Below, piece after piece: positions 8,067 to 15,709 of a stretch of 45,192 bases of DNA; within the stretch, counting starts at the first letter, position 1, and each line of letters begins with the position of its first letter. Origin of the DNA: Gemmatimonadaceae bacterium (lineage in GTDB: Bacteria > Gemmatimonadota > Gemmatimonadetes > Gemmatimonadales > Gemmatimonadaceae); contig JAICNG010000023.1 of assembly GCA_025931335.1 (NCBI GenBank), positions 1 through 45,192 on the forward strand. Direction: 5' to 3'. A program made the translations under genes and the position numbers. The notes below the pieces were generated by a model. It saw nothing but the letters and a program-made list of their open reading frames with translations. It was not told where the DNA came from and ran no database searches.

Positions 8067-9233
8067 TCACTTCAAGAGCAGCTTCGCGATGGTCTGCAAC
8101 TGCATGTTGGAGGTGCCTTCGTAGATCGTTCCGATCTTGGCGTCTCTATAGAACTTCTCAACCGGGTACTCCTTCGTGTACCCGTACCCACCGAACAGCT
8201 CGACGCACAGCGACGTCACGCGCTCTGCCACCTGGGACGAGAAGAGCTTCGCCATGGCGGCCTCGGCAGTGAACGGGTGGCCACCGTCCTTGAGGCGCGA
8301 GGCGTTGTAGACCATCAGGCGCGCCGCCTCGAGCTCGGTCGCCGCCTGCGCGATCTGGAACTGAACGCCCTGGAACTCGGCCACCGACTTGCCGAACTGC
8401 TTGCGATCCTGCACGTACGCGATCGCGGCGTCGAGCGCGCCGCGCGACACGCCGATCATCTGCGCGCCGATGCCGATGCGCCCCTCGTTGAGCGTCTCGA
8501 TCGCGATCTTGTAGCCCTGCCCCTGCGTGCCGAGCAGATTCTCTTCCGGCACCTCGCATCCGTCGAGGATGAGCTCGGTGGTGCTCGACGCACGGATGCC
8601 GAGCTTGTCCTCTTTCTTTCCCACCGAGAAGCCGGGGAAGTCGCGCTCGACGATGAACGCGGTGATCCCCTTGTACCCGGCCGATGGATTCGCGTTCGCG
8701 AACACGACGTAGATCCCCGCTTCGGCGCCGTTGGTGATCCACATCTTGCGCCCATCGAGGATCCAGCGGTCGCCTTTTTTGCTCGCCCGCGACGCCAGGC
8801 CGAACGCATCGGAGCCCGAGCCCGGCTCCGACAGCGCATAGGCGCCGACGGTATCCGACGTTAGGCGCGGCAGGTAGCGCGAGCGCTGGTCGTCGGTGCC
8901 GTAGCGGAGAATGGGATAGTTCGCGAGCGTGTTCTGGACGTCGACCATGATCGACGACGACGCGTCGACGCGGCTGATCGCTTCGACGGCGAGTGTCACC
9001 ATCAGGAGCGAGCCCCCGGCGCCGCCGAGGTCCTCCGGGACCTCGATGCCCATGAGGCCGAGCTCGAAGAACTTGGGGATGAGATCGGGATCGAGCTTGG
9101 CGGCCTGATCCATCGCGTGCACCCGCGGCCGCACCTCTTCCTCCGCGAACGCGGCCACCGCATCGCGGAACATGACCTCTTCGTCGGAGAGAACGGTCAG
9201 CGCGTTGTGGCGAACGTCGACCTCAGTGCTCAT
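8067..9233 (-). CDS. Acyl-CoA dehydrogenase (short/branched-chain type)
   Basis: A 388-residue FAD-dependent acyl-CoA dehydrogenase of normal length. It catalyses the alpha,beta-dehydrogenation of acyl-CoA in fatty-acid or branched-chain amino-acid breakdown and passes electrons to ETF. Diagnostic segments: YALSEPGSGSDAFGL (FAD/substrate loop), KMWITNG, and near the C-terminus IYEGTSNMQLQTIAKLLL with the catalytic base Glu372 in the usual YEGT position. Its ATG overlaps the stop codon of the CbiX-like gene just upstream, so they form a two-gene unit. The best guess is a butyryl- or 2-methylbutyryl-CoA-type enzyme; chain-length specificity is not decidable by eye. Confidence 0.94.
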   Translation of the reverse strand: MSTEVDVRHNALTVLSDEEVMFRDAVAAFAEEEVRPRVHAMDQAAKLDPDLIPKFFELGLMGIEVPEDLGGAGGSLLMVTLAVEAISRVDASSSIMVDVQNTLANYPILRYGTDDQRSRYLPRLTSDTVGAYALSEPGSGSDAFGLASRASKKGDRWILDGRKMWITNGAEAGIYVVFANANPSAGYKGITAFIVERDFPGFSVGKKEDKLGIRASSTTELILDGCEVPEENLLGTQGQGYKIAIETLNEGRIGIGAQMIGVSRGALDAAIAYVQDRKQFGKSVAEFQGVQFQIAQAATELEAARLMVYNASRLKDGGHPFTAEAAMAKLFSSQVAERVTSLCVELFGGYGYTKEYPVEKFYRDAKIGTIYEGTSNMQLQTIAKLLLK

Positions 9234-9607
9234 GCGTGGGCGGGCGTCGCCACACCGGTGCGCTCGAGAACGACTTCGGCGAGCTTCTCGTGCAGGCCGA
9301 ACGCCTCGGTCACGCGATAGCCGACGTGCGGGAACGCCGCCGCCGCCTCGGCCACGAGTCGCGGGATGTCACGCGTGGAGTGCTTGCCCGGCGAGAGCAT
9401 GTACGGGAAGGCGATGACCTCGGTGGCGCCCTCCTCCACGCAATGCCGAAATCCGGCGGCGATCGTCGGCTTGGCGAGCTCCATGTGCGCCGCGTGAACG
9501 ATGACGCCAGGCCCGGCGATCTGCCGCACGAGGGCGGCGACGCGCTCGAGCATCTCGTTCGCTTCCTGGCGAACGGAGCCATGGTCGATGAGCAAGATGG
9601 CTTTCAT
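9230..9607 (-). CDS. CbiX/sirohydrochlorin chelatase-like small protein
   Basis: A 125-residue, single-domain protein of the CbiX-small type. It starts MKAILLIDHGS, has the second conserved His in the SPGKHSTRDIP segment, and shows the family's alternating beta/alpha layout (HMELAKPTIAAGF ... EVIAFPYML). These enzymes insert cobalt or iron into sirohydrochlorin for cobalamin or siroheme synthesis, as homodimers when the protein is this short. I chose the ATG giving the family N-terminus rather than one 27 bases upstream. It is coupled by ATGA to an acyl-CoA dehydrogenase, which is not an obvious metabolic partner. Lying downstream of the cobalamin-dependent metH module, it may contribute to B12 supply (inference). 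Confidence 0.8.
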   Translation of the reverse strand: MKAILLIDHGSVRQEANEMLERVAALVRQIAGPGVIVHAAHMELAKPTIAAGFRHCVEEGATEVIAFPYMLSPGKHSTRDIPRLVAEAAAAFPHVGYRVTEAFGLHEKLAEVVLERTGVATPAHA

Positions 9608-9630
9608 ACCGTTCGAAGATACCGCGTCGA

Positions 9631-9826
9631 GCATCCAAGTTCAAAGGACACACGGATGCGACGGATGCAGCGGATCAGGCTGATCGTTCCTGGCGCATTG
9701 AACCCTCCTCTACAGCACAAAAAAGCAGGAGCTTTTGGGCTGCGCGTGGAGAGTTCCTCGGTGCCAGCTGCAATCAGCCTAATCCGCTGCATCAGCCGCA
9801 TCCGTATGTCCTTTGAACCTGGATGC
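9631..9826. repeat. Family A long palindrome, copy 3 (plus orientation)
   Basis: Left arm GCATCCAAGTTCAAAGGACA, right arm TGTCCTTTGAACCTGGATGC; the inner arms and the core (GGCGCATTGAACCCTCCTCT) match copy 1 in orientation but are more diverged. It separates the stop codon of the fused methyltransferase/reductase gene from the start of the CbiX-like gene, both on the minus strand, and may end the met operon or lie within a longer transcript. Confidence 0.88.
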
Positions 9827-9834
9827 CCGGCTTG

Positions 9835-11751
9835 TCAGCCCGCGACCGACGAAGCGGGGGCCAAATGCTCGCGGAAGACCTCTAAAGCGAGCTCGACCTT
9901 CCCGAACGGCGCCGACACCTGCACCCCCTGCACGACGGGCCGCACACGCTCCAGCATCTCGCGCGCGATCGCGATCCCCTCGGCCACCGCCGCCTCCTTC
10001 GACTTCTCGTTCGCGCGGCGCATCCGGGCGATGATCTCCGGCGGCACCACGACACCGGGCACCTCGTTGGCCAGGAACTCCGCGTTGCGAGCGGAGACGA
10101 GGGGCCAGATGCCGGCAATGATCGGGATGCGCACGTGCTTGATGCGATCCAGGAAACGCTCGAGCTGCGCCGGGTCGAACACCGGCTGCGTGATCGCGTA
10201 CTCGGCCCCCGCGTCCACCTTCCACTCGAACCGCTTGATCTCGTGCGCCGGGTCGAGCGCGGCCGGATTCACGCCGACGCCGATGACGAACGACGTCGGC
10301 GTCCCGATGGCGTTGTCGCCCGGGTCGAGCCCGCGGTTCAGGTTGCGGACGAGGTTCGTGAGGCCGATCGCATCGATGTCGAAGACCGCCGTCGCGTTAG
10401 GGTACGGGCCCATCTTCGGCGGGTCGCCGGTGATGATCAGCAGGTTGCGGAGCCCCATCGCGGCGGCGCCGAGCAGGTCGCTGAGCATGCCGAGGAGGTT
10501 GCGGTCGCGACAGCAGTAGTGTGTGACCGTCTCGATGCCGATGCGCTGCTCGATGAGCAGGCTCGTGAGGAGCGCACCCATGCGGCTTTGCGCCCGCGGA
10601 CCATCGGGCACGTTCACCGCGTCGACCCCAGCGCGCTTCAGCGCTTCGACCCCCTGGAGCATCTTCGTCGCGTCGACGCCGCGCGGCGGCACGATCTCGA
10701 CCGACGATACGAACTCGCCGCGCGCGAGCTTCCCCGCCCACCGCGAGCGCTCGGCGAAGGGATACGGCTCGACCCCGGCCGGCTGCGTGCTGCGCGCCGC
10801 GAGCTGCTCGGCCTGCGATGAGGTCGCGGTCGCCACCGGTCGCGAGGGGCGGAGCCGCGGAACCAGCGGCCGGATGCCCTCGACGAGCGCCTTGATGTGC
10901 TCGGGTGTCGTTCCGCAGCAGCCGCCGATCACCTTCACGCCCGCCTGCACGAGGTGACGCCCGTAGCTCGCGATGTACTCGGGGCTCGCCATGTACATCA
11001 TGCGGCCGCCGATGTCCCGCGGCATGCCGGCGTTCGGCATCGCGCTCAGCTTCCGCGTCGTCGCCGGCGTCATGCGCTCGATCGCCTCGAGGATGATCTG
11101 CGGGCCGACGGAGCAGTTGAGGCCGACGACGTCGGCGCCCGCCGCCGTCAGCGTGCGCGCGACTTCCTCGGGCGAGTCCCCGTACGGCGTGAGCCCGTCG
11201 GTGCCGATCGTCATCTGCGCGATCACGGGAACGGAGGTATCGACGTCGCGCGCTGCGCGAATCGCCTGCTCGATCTCGGTGAGATCGGCGAACGTCTCGA
11301 GGATGAAGAGGTCCGCGCCCCCTTCGCGGAGCGCCGCCAACTGCTCGCGGAAGATGGCGCGCGCCTCGTCGGTCGCGGTCGGCCCGTAAGGCTCGATGCG
11401 GATGCCGAGCGGGCCGACGGCGCCCGCCACCCACGCGCGATCGCCCGCCGCCTCACGAGCGACCTGCGCCGCGCGCGCGTTGAACTCCGCGACGTGCCCC
11501 TCGAGCCCGTGCTGCGCCAGCTTGAGCCGATTCGCGCCGAAGCTGTTCGTCTCGATCACCTCGGCGCCGGCTTTGACGTAGGCCGTGTGTACGTCCCGCA
11601 CGAGATCGGGCTGCGAGACGTTGAGCTGGTCGAAGCACACGTTGATGAAGACGCCCTTCGAGTAGAGCATCGTCCCCATCGCGCCGTCGAAGACTACTAT
11701 TCTGTCGGGATCGAGAAGCTCTCGGGCATCTCTGAGCGTGGGAGGGCTCAT
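9835..11751 (-). CDS. Bifunctional homocysteine S-methyltransferase / 5,10-methylenetetrahydrofolate reductase (YitJ-like)
   Basis: A 638-residue two-domain enzyme. Residues ~1-310 form a homocysteine S-methyltransferase barrel: FDGAMGTML near the start, and the zinc-binding cysteines in VGLNCSVG and GGCCGTTPEH. Residues ~340-625 form a MetF-like barrel (SSVEIVPPRG, LLIITGDPPKMG, YAITQPVFD) that reduces methylene-THF to methyl-THF with FAD. The architecture matches Bacillus YitJ. The start ATG overlaps the metH stop codon, so the two are translationally coupled and share metH's riboswitch. It would supply methyl-THF to MetH; the role of its own methyltransferase domain beside a complete MetH is unclear (alternative methyl donor or regulation of the reductase). 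Confidence 0.93.
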   Translation of the reverse strand: MSPPTLRDARELLDPDRIVVFDGAMGTMLYSKGVFINVCFDQLNVSQPDLVRDVHTAYVKAGAEVIETNSFGANRLKLAQHGLEGHVAEFNARAAQVAREAAGDRAWVAGAVGPLGIRIEPYGPTATDEARAIFREQLAALREGGADLFILETFADLTEIEQAIRAARDVDTSVPVIAQMTIGTDGLTPYGDSPEEVARTLTAAGADVVGLNCSVGPQIILEAIERMTPATTRKLSAMPNAGMPRDIGGRMMYMASPEYIASYGRHLVQAGVKVIGGCCGTTPEHIKALVEGIRPLVPRLRPSRPVATATSSQAEQLAARSTQPAGVEPYPFAERSRWAGKLARGEFVSSVEIVPPRGVDATKMLQGVEALKRAGVDAVNVPDGPRAQSRMGALLTSLLIEQRIGIETVTHYCCRDRNLLGMLSDLLGAAAMGLRNLLIITGDPPKMGPYPNATAVFDIDAIGLTNLVRNLNRGLDPGDNAIGTPTSFVIGVGVNPAALDPAHEIKRFEWKVDAGAEYAITQPVFDPAQLERFLDRIKHVRIPIIAGIWPLVSARNAEFLANEVPGVVVPPEIIARMRRANEKSKEAAVAEGIAIAREMLERVRPVVQGVQVSAPFGKVELALEVFREHLAPASSVAG

Positions 11752-14700
11752 GAGGCCGTCCCGATTGCGCGGGTGCCCTCTGGGCTGGGCGGATTGCTGA
11801 TTGCGGGTTTGTCATTCGCAGTCCGCAATCCCCCCTCTGCTCTCACGACGTAGTACTTTGCCGAGGGGTGATGGACGACGATCGCCGCCGTGGACTGTTC
11901 GGGGAGCAGCTGGTACGACTCCGTGTGGTCCATTGCTAACGCCTCGCGCGCCGGCAGGATCTTGAACAGCTCCGCGTGGCCCTCGAGGTCGGGGCAAGCG
12001 GGGTAGCCCCACGAGTAGCGCTTGCCCTGTCCGGCTGGCAGGCCCAGCTCCTTCCGCACGCGCGCGTGCATCCATTGCGCCACCGCCTCGGCGGTCTCCA
12101 CGGCCAGGCCGTGCGAGAAAAAGGCCTCGGTGTAGTCGCCGCGGGCCTGCATCGTCTCGAAGCGGCGCGTCGCCTCATCGCCGACGGTGACGATCTGGAA
12201 CGCCGCGACGTCGACGTCGCCCGATTCGACCGAGCGGAAATAGTCCGAGAGGGCGAGACGCTCGCGCCCTTCCTGTCGCGGGAAGTTGAAGCGGGCGATC
12301 TCGCGCAGCGAGCCGCCATCGCTCGCGTAGGCCGCGGGATCGTAGACGATGAGATCCCGACCGTTCGACTGCACGGGGAAATACCCGTACACGGCGCGCG
12401 GCACGAGCCATCCTTCGCGCTTCGCCTCTTCCGTCAGTCGGTCGAGCGTCGGCTTGAAGACGTCGCGCACCGTCGCGTCGTACTCGGCGCCCGAGCCGCG
12501 GCCGCCCCATTGCAGGCGATAGAGCTCATCGAGATCGAGATGGCGGAAGACCTCATCGATCGGAATGTCGCGCAGCACGCGCGCACCCCAGAACGGAGCC
12601 GCGGGAATCGGATTGTCACTCGGCACGTCGCTCCGCCGGTCCTCGACGTCGCCCGCCTTCTGATCCTTTCCGACCTGCGTGTGGAGGAACACGTCGTCGC
12701 GCGCCTCCTCGATCACGCGCCTGACGAGCTCCGGGCGCCGCTCCTCGTCGACGATCGACTCGACGGTCGACAGCCCCTCGAACGCATCCTTGCAGTAGAA
12801 GACGCCCGGCTCATACGCGCGCTCGCCGTCGACGAACAGCGCGCGGCGACCGAAGCGGCGGTTGATGGCAGCCCCGCCGATCAGCACGGGGAACTTGAGG
12901 CCACGCTTGTCGAGCTCCTTCACGCACAGGGGCATCTGCTTCGACGTCGACACGAGCAGCGCCGAGAGTCCGATCGCGTCGGCGCCGACCTCCACGGCCT
13001 TGTCGATGATCGTGTTCACCGGCACCTGCTTGCCGAGGTCGAACACGGTGTAGCCGTTGTTCGAGAGGATCGTGTTGACGAGCGACTTCCCGATGTCGTG
13101 GACGTCGCCGTACACCGTCGCCAGCACGACCTTGCCCTTTGTGTAGCCTTCCTTGCGCTCGAGGAACTGCTCGAGATGCTTCACCGCCTTCTTCATTACT
13201 TCCGCGGATTGAAGGACGAAGGGGAGAATCAGCTCACCGGCACCGAACTTGTCGCCCACTTCCTTCATCGCCGGCAGGAGCACGTCGTTGAGCACGCGCA
13301 CGGGGCTCTCGCGAACGCCGGCCTTGTCGAGCGCAGCCTCGATGCCTTCCTTCTTGCGGTGCAGCACCTGCCAGTGCACGCGCTCGTCAGGTGCCATCGT
13401 CGCCGTCGGGTCGGCCCCTGGCTCCTGGCCCACGTCCCGCCTGCCGGCCCCTTCGAACTGTGAAATGAAACGCTGCAGCGCATCCGGCCGGCGGTTGAAC
13501 ACGAGATCGTCGGCCAGCTCGCGCTCCTCGGTCGAGATCTCGGCGTACGGCGTGACGTGCGCCGGGTTGACGATCGCCGCGTCGAGACCGGCCGTCACGC
13601 AGTGGTGCAGAAACACCGAATTGAGCACCGAGCGCGCCTCGAGCCCGAGGCCGAAGCTCACGTTCGAGACGCCGAGGATGCAGAGAACGCCGGGCAGCTC
13701 GCGCTTAATGAGCCGGATGCCCTCGATCGTCTCGGTGGCCGAGTCGACCCACTCGGCGTCGCCGGTGGCGAGGGTGAAGGTGAGCGCGTCGAAGATGAGA
13801 TCTTCCGGCGCGAGCCCGTACTCGTTGACGGCGATGTCGTGGATCTTGCGCGCGACCTCGAGCTTGCGCTGGCGCGTCTTCGCCATGCCGATCTCGTCGA
13901 TCGTGAGGGCGACGACGGCGGCCCCGTATTTCTTCACGAGCGGCAGCACGGCTTCGATGCGTGCGCGCCCGTTCTCCATGTTGATGGAGTTGACGATGGC
14001 ACGCCCCGGCACGCGCTGGAGCGCTGCCTCGATAACGTTCGCCTCGGTCGAGTCGATCATGAGTGGCGTCTCGACGGTCGACGACAGTAGCTTGACGACG
14101 CGCGCCATCTGCTCGGCCTCGTCAGCCCGCTCGGTGAGCGCGACGCAGACGTCGAGCACGTGCGCTCCCGAATCCACCTGGTCGCGCGCGACGCCGACGA
14201 TTCCCTCGTAGTCGTCGGCGAGCAGCAGCCGCTTGACCTTGCGCGACCCCTGGGAGTTCACGCGCTCTCCGACGAGGAGCGGCGGCGGATCCTGGTGGAG
14301 AGTGATGGCGCGCATGGCGGAGGACACACGCGGAACGTGATTGCGGATTGCGGATTGCGGATTGCGAATGGGAGCCGTTGACCGCAATCCGGAATCCAAA
14401 GTCCGCAATCGTTTGACGACCTGCTCCAGATGCTCAGGCGTGGTTCCGCAGCAGCCACCGACAATGCGCACCCCAAACTCGGAGACAAACTCCCCCAGCA
14501 TTTGCGCCATCGGCGCTGGCTCCAGGGGATAGACCGCCTCGCCGACGCCGGTGTTGATCGGCAAACCGGCGTTAGGTATCACCGAGATCGGGCGGGTCGC
14601 GTGCTCCGTCAGATAGCGCACCGGCTCGCGCATGTGCTCGGGGCCGGTCGAGCAGTTGAGGCCGATCACGTCGACCGGGAGCGACTCGAGCGTCGTCATC

Positions 14701-15347
14701 GCGCTCGCGATGTCGGTGCCGAGCAGCATGCGTCCGCTCGTGTCGAGCGTGACCTGCGCCTGGATGGGAACGCGACGCCCGAGCTCCTTGAACAGGCGCT
14801 CGAAGCCGGCGATCGCCGCCTTCACCTCGAGGATGTCCTGCGCCGTCTCGACGAGCAGCACGTCGACGCCGCCCTCGACGAGCGCCTTTGCCTGCTGATA
14901 GAAGTTCTCGCTCAGCTCATCGAAGGTGATGGCGGAGAGCGTCGCGTCATCGCTCGACGGCAGCATCCCCGTCGGCCCGATGGAGCCGGCGACGAAGCGC
15001 GGCTGCTCCGGGGTGGAGTATTTGTCGGCGGCGGCGCGCGCCAGCTGCGCGGCCTCGACGTTGATCTCGCGAACCTTGTCGCCGAGTCCCCACTCGTGGA
15101 GGCGGCGCGGCGTGCTCTGGAAGGTGCATGTCTCGACGACGTCGCATCCAACGGCGAGGAACGACTCGTGGATTTCGCGGATGACGTCGGGGCGCGTGCG
15201 GACGAGGTTGTCGTTGCACCCTTCGAGGTCTTTGCCCCCGAAGTCCTCGGCGGTGAGCTTGTACCGCTGGATGTTGGTGCCCATCGCGCCATCGTAGACG
15301 AGGACGCGGGCGGAGAGCGCTTCGAGGTATGCGTTCGGTTTCTGCAT
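11748..15347 (-). CDS. metH: Cobalamin-dependent methionine synthase
   Basis: A 1199-residue MetH with all four modules. Homocysteine domain (~1-312) with zinc ligands Cys232 in GLNCS and Cys299/Cys300 in GGCCGTTPEH; pterin domain (~345-610: LLVGERVNSQGSRK, MIDSTE, SINMENG); cobalamin cap and Rossmann domain (~660-880) with the lower-ligand motif GDVHDIG (His750); AdoMet reactivation domain (~910-1170) with RYSWGYPACP. It methylates homocysteine from methyl-THF. I start at the ATG; a TTG 12 bases upstream is in frame but has no better ribosome site. Two oddities: residues ~313-337, between modules 1 and 2, are encoded by a copy of the ATTGCGGATTGCGG repeat, and the last ~29 residues are also repeat-derived. 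Expression is probably controlled by the SAM-II riboswitch in the leader. Confidence 0.97.
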   Translation of the reverse strand: MQKPNAYLEALSARVLVYDGAMGTNIQRYKLTAEDFGGKDLEGCNDNLVRTRPDVIREIHESFLAVGCDVVETCTFQSTPRRLHEWGLGDKVREINVEAAQLARAAADKYSTPEQPRFVAGSIGPTGMLPSSDDATLSAITFDELSENFYQQAKALVEGGVDVLLVETAQDILEVKAAIAGFERLFKELGRRVPIQAQVTLDTSGRMLLGTDIASAMTTLESLPVDVIGLNCSTGPEHMREPVRYLTEHATRPISVIPNAGLPINTGVGEAVYPLEPAPMAQMLGEFVSEFGVRIVGGCCGTTPEHLEQVVKRLRTLDSGLRSTAPIRNPQSAIRNHVPRVSSAMRAITLHQDPPPLLVGERVNSQGSRKVKRLLLADDYEGIVGVARDQVDSGAHVLDVCVALTERADEAEQMARVVKLLSSTVETPLMIDSTEANVIEAALQRVPGRAIVNSINMENGRARIEAVLPLVKKYGAAVVALTIDEIGMAKTRQRKLEVARKIHDIAVNEYGLAPEDLIFDALTFTLATGDAEWVDSATETIEGIRLIKRELPGVLCILGVSNVSFGLGLEARSVLNSVFLHHCVTAGLDAAIVNPAHVTPYAEISTEERELADDLVFNRRPDALQRFISQFEGAGRRDVGQEPGADPTATMAPDERVHWQVLHRKKEGIEAALDKAGVRESPVRVLNDVLLPAMKEVGDKFGAGELILPFVLQSAEVMKKAVKHLEQFLERKEGYTKGKVVLATVYGDVHDIGKSLVNTILSNNGYTVFDLGKQVPVNTIIDKAVEVGADAIGLSALLVSTSKQMPLCVKELDKRGLKFPVLIGGAAINRRFGRRALFVDGERAYEPGVFYCKDAFEGLSTVESIVDEERRPELVRRVIEEARDDVFLHTQVGKDQKAGDVEDRRSDVPSDNPIPAAPFWGARVLRDIPIDEVFRHLDLDELYRLQWGGRGSGAEYDATVRDVFKPTLDRLTEEAKREGWLVPRAVYGYFPVQSNGRDLIVYDPAAYASDGGSLREIARFNFPRQEGRERLALSDYFRSVESGDVDVAAFQIVTVGDEATRRFETMQARGDYTEAFFSHGLAVETAEAVAQWMHARVRKELGLPAGQGKRYSWGYPACPDLEGHAELFKILPAREALAMDHTESYQLLPEQSTAAIVVHHPSAKYYVVRAEGGLRTANDKPAISNPPSPEGTRAIGTAS
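11790..11838. repeat. Family D (ATTGCGGATTGCGG-type) repeat at the 3' end of metH
   Basis: GCGGATTGCTGATTGCGGG and, inverted, CATTCGCAGTCCGCAATCC form a diverged palindrome inside the last ~30 codons of metH. The encoded residues (RTANDKPAISNPPS) are not part of the reactivation domain. Confidence 0.65.
14339..14410. repeat. Family D (ATTGCGGATTGCGG-type) palindrome inside metH
   Basis: Three to four tandem copies of the 7-mer ATTGCGG, then a short loop and the inverted words CCGCAATCC and GTCCGCAATC. It is in frame within metH and encodes RNPQSAIRN-type peptide in the linker between the homocysteine and pterin modules. The same words recur at 11790-11838. Confidence 0.88.
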
Positions 15348-15418
15348 GTCGCGAATCAAAAGGTGCTACGGGAAATCGAATCTACCGTGGCTTCGGCCAA
15401 TGCCCGCCTGGGCTACGG

Positions 15419-15513
15419 ACTGCTCGGCCCGAATCACGCGAATGAACGCGAATGACTCCGTGCCAAGCGAAGGACCATTCGGGCAATTCGGGCCATTCGG
15501 CAGTTCAAGCAGT
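15419..15513. repeat. Family C palindrome (ATTCGGGCCATTCGG type), copy 1, in the metH leader
   Basis: The left arm starts ACTGCTCGGCCCGAATCACG, the right arm ends TTCGGCAGTTCAAGCAGT; they are imperfect reverse complements of about 42 bp, built from GCGAATG/CATTCGGG words. It lies between the riboswitch terminator and the metH start codon, so it is transcribed as part of the leader. Copy 2 is at 18934-19117. Confidence 0.8.
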
Positions 15514-15556
15514 ACGTGACCCCGGCGCGCCGACGCACGGGAACATCGAAAAGCAC

Positions 15557-15591
15557 AAAAAAGGCGCCTAAAGCCGTCCCGGCTCCGCGCC
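15557..15591 (-). terminator. Intrinsic terminator downstream of the SAM-II riboswitch
   Basis: On the minus strand GGCGC (15591-15587) pairs with GCGCC (15567-15563), enclosing an inner GCCG-GGA-CGGC hairpin, and is followed by six U residues. An alternative pairing exists: CUAAAGC at the 3' end of the riboswitch with GCUUUAG just before the terminator's right arm, with an inner CCGGC/GCCGG stem. If the riboswitch pseudoknot holds its CUAAAG strand when SAM is bound, the terminator would form; without SAM, the alternative stem would block it. The switching logic is inference from complementarity. Confidence 0.65.
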
Positions 15592-15593
15592 GG

Positions 15594-15648
15594 CGCTTTA
15601 GCTGTTGTTTTAACGTGGCCGCAAGTTGCCGTTAAATCGCCACGGGTT
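15594..15648 (-). ncRNA. SAM-II (SAM-alpha, metA-type) riboswitch controlling metH
   Basis: Read on the minus strand, the element has the complete SAM-II plan. P1 is CGTGGC/GCCACG (15644-15639 with 15619-15614). The loop starts with the invariant GATTTAA and contains CTTGC. After P1 come the A-rich stretch GTTAAAACAAC and the conserved 3' strand AGCTAAAG, which forms the pseudoknot in known SAM-II structures. It lies 247 bases upstream of metH, in front of a terminator. SAM-II aptamers bind S-adenosylmethionine and repress methionine genes; they are known mainly from Alphaproteobacteria. Identification rests on matching the remembered consensus; no covariance search was run. Confidence 0.88.
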
Positions 15649-15662
15649 CAGTTGTTACCCGC

Positions 15663-15691
15663 AACCTAGTGCGGTGCGGGCAGCCGGGCAA
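15663..15691 (-). promoter_or_regulatory. Possible sigma-70-type promoter of the metH transcript
   Basis: On the minus strand TTGCCC (15691-15686) and TAGGTT (15668-15663) are separated by 17 bp, which would start transcription near 15656, a few bases before the riboswitch. The hexamers match the consensus only partly, but position and spacing are right. Confidence 0.4.
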
Positions 15692-15709
15692 GACGAACAA
15701 ACAGCGGCG

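Noticed and set aside
15348..15700. Cobalamin riboswitch in the metH leader
   Set aside because: No B12-box-like conserved core was found; the leader matches the SAM-II plan instead.
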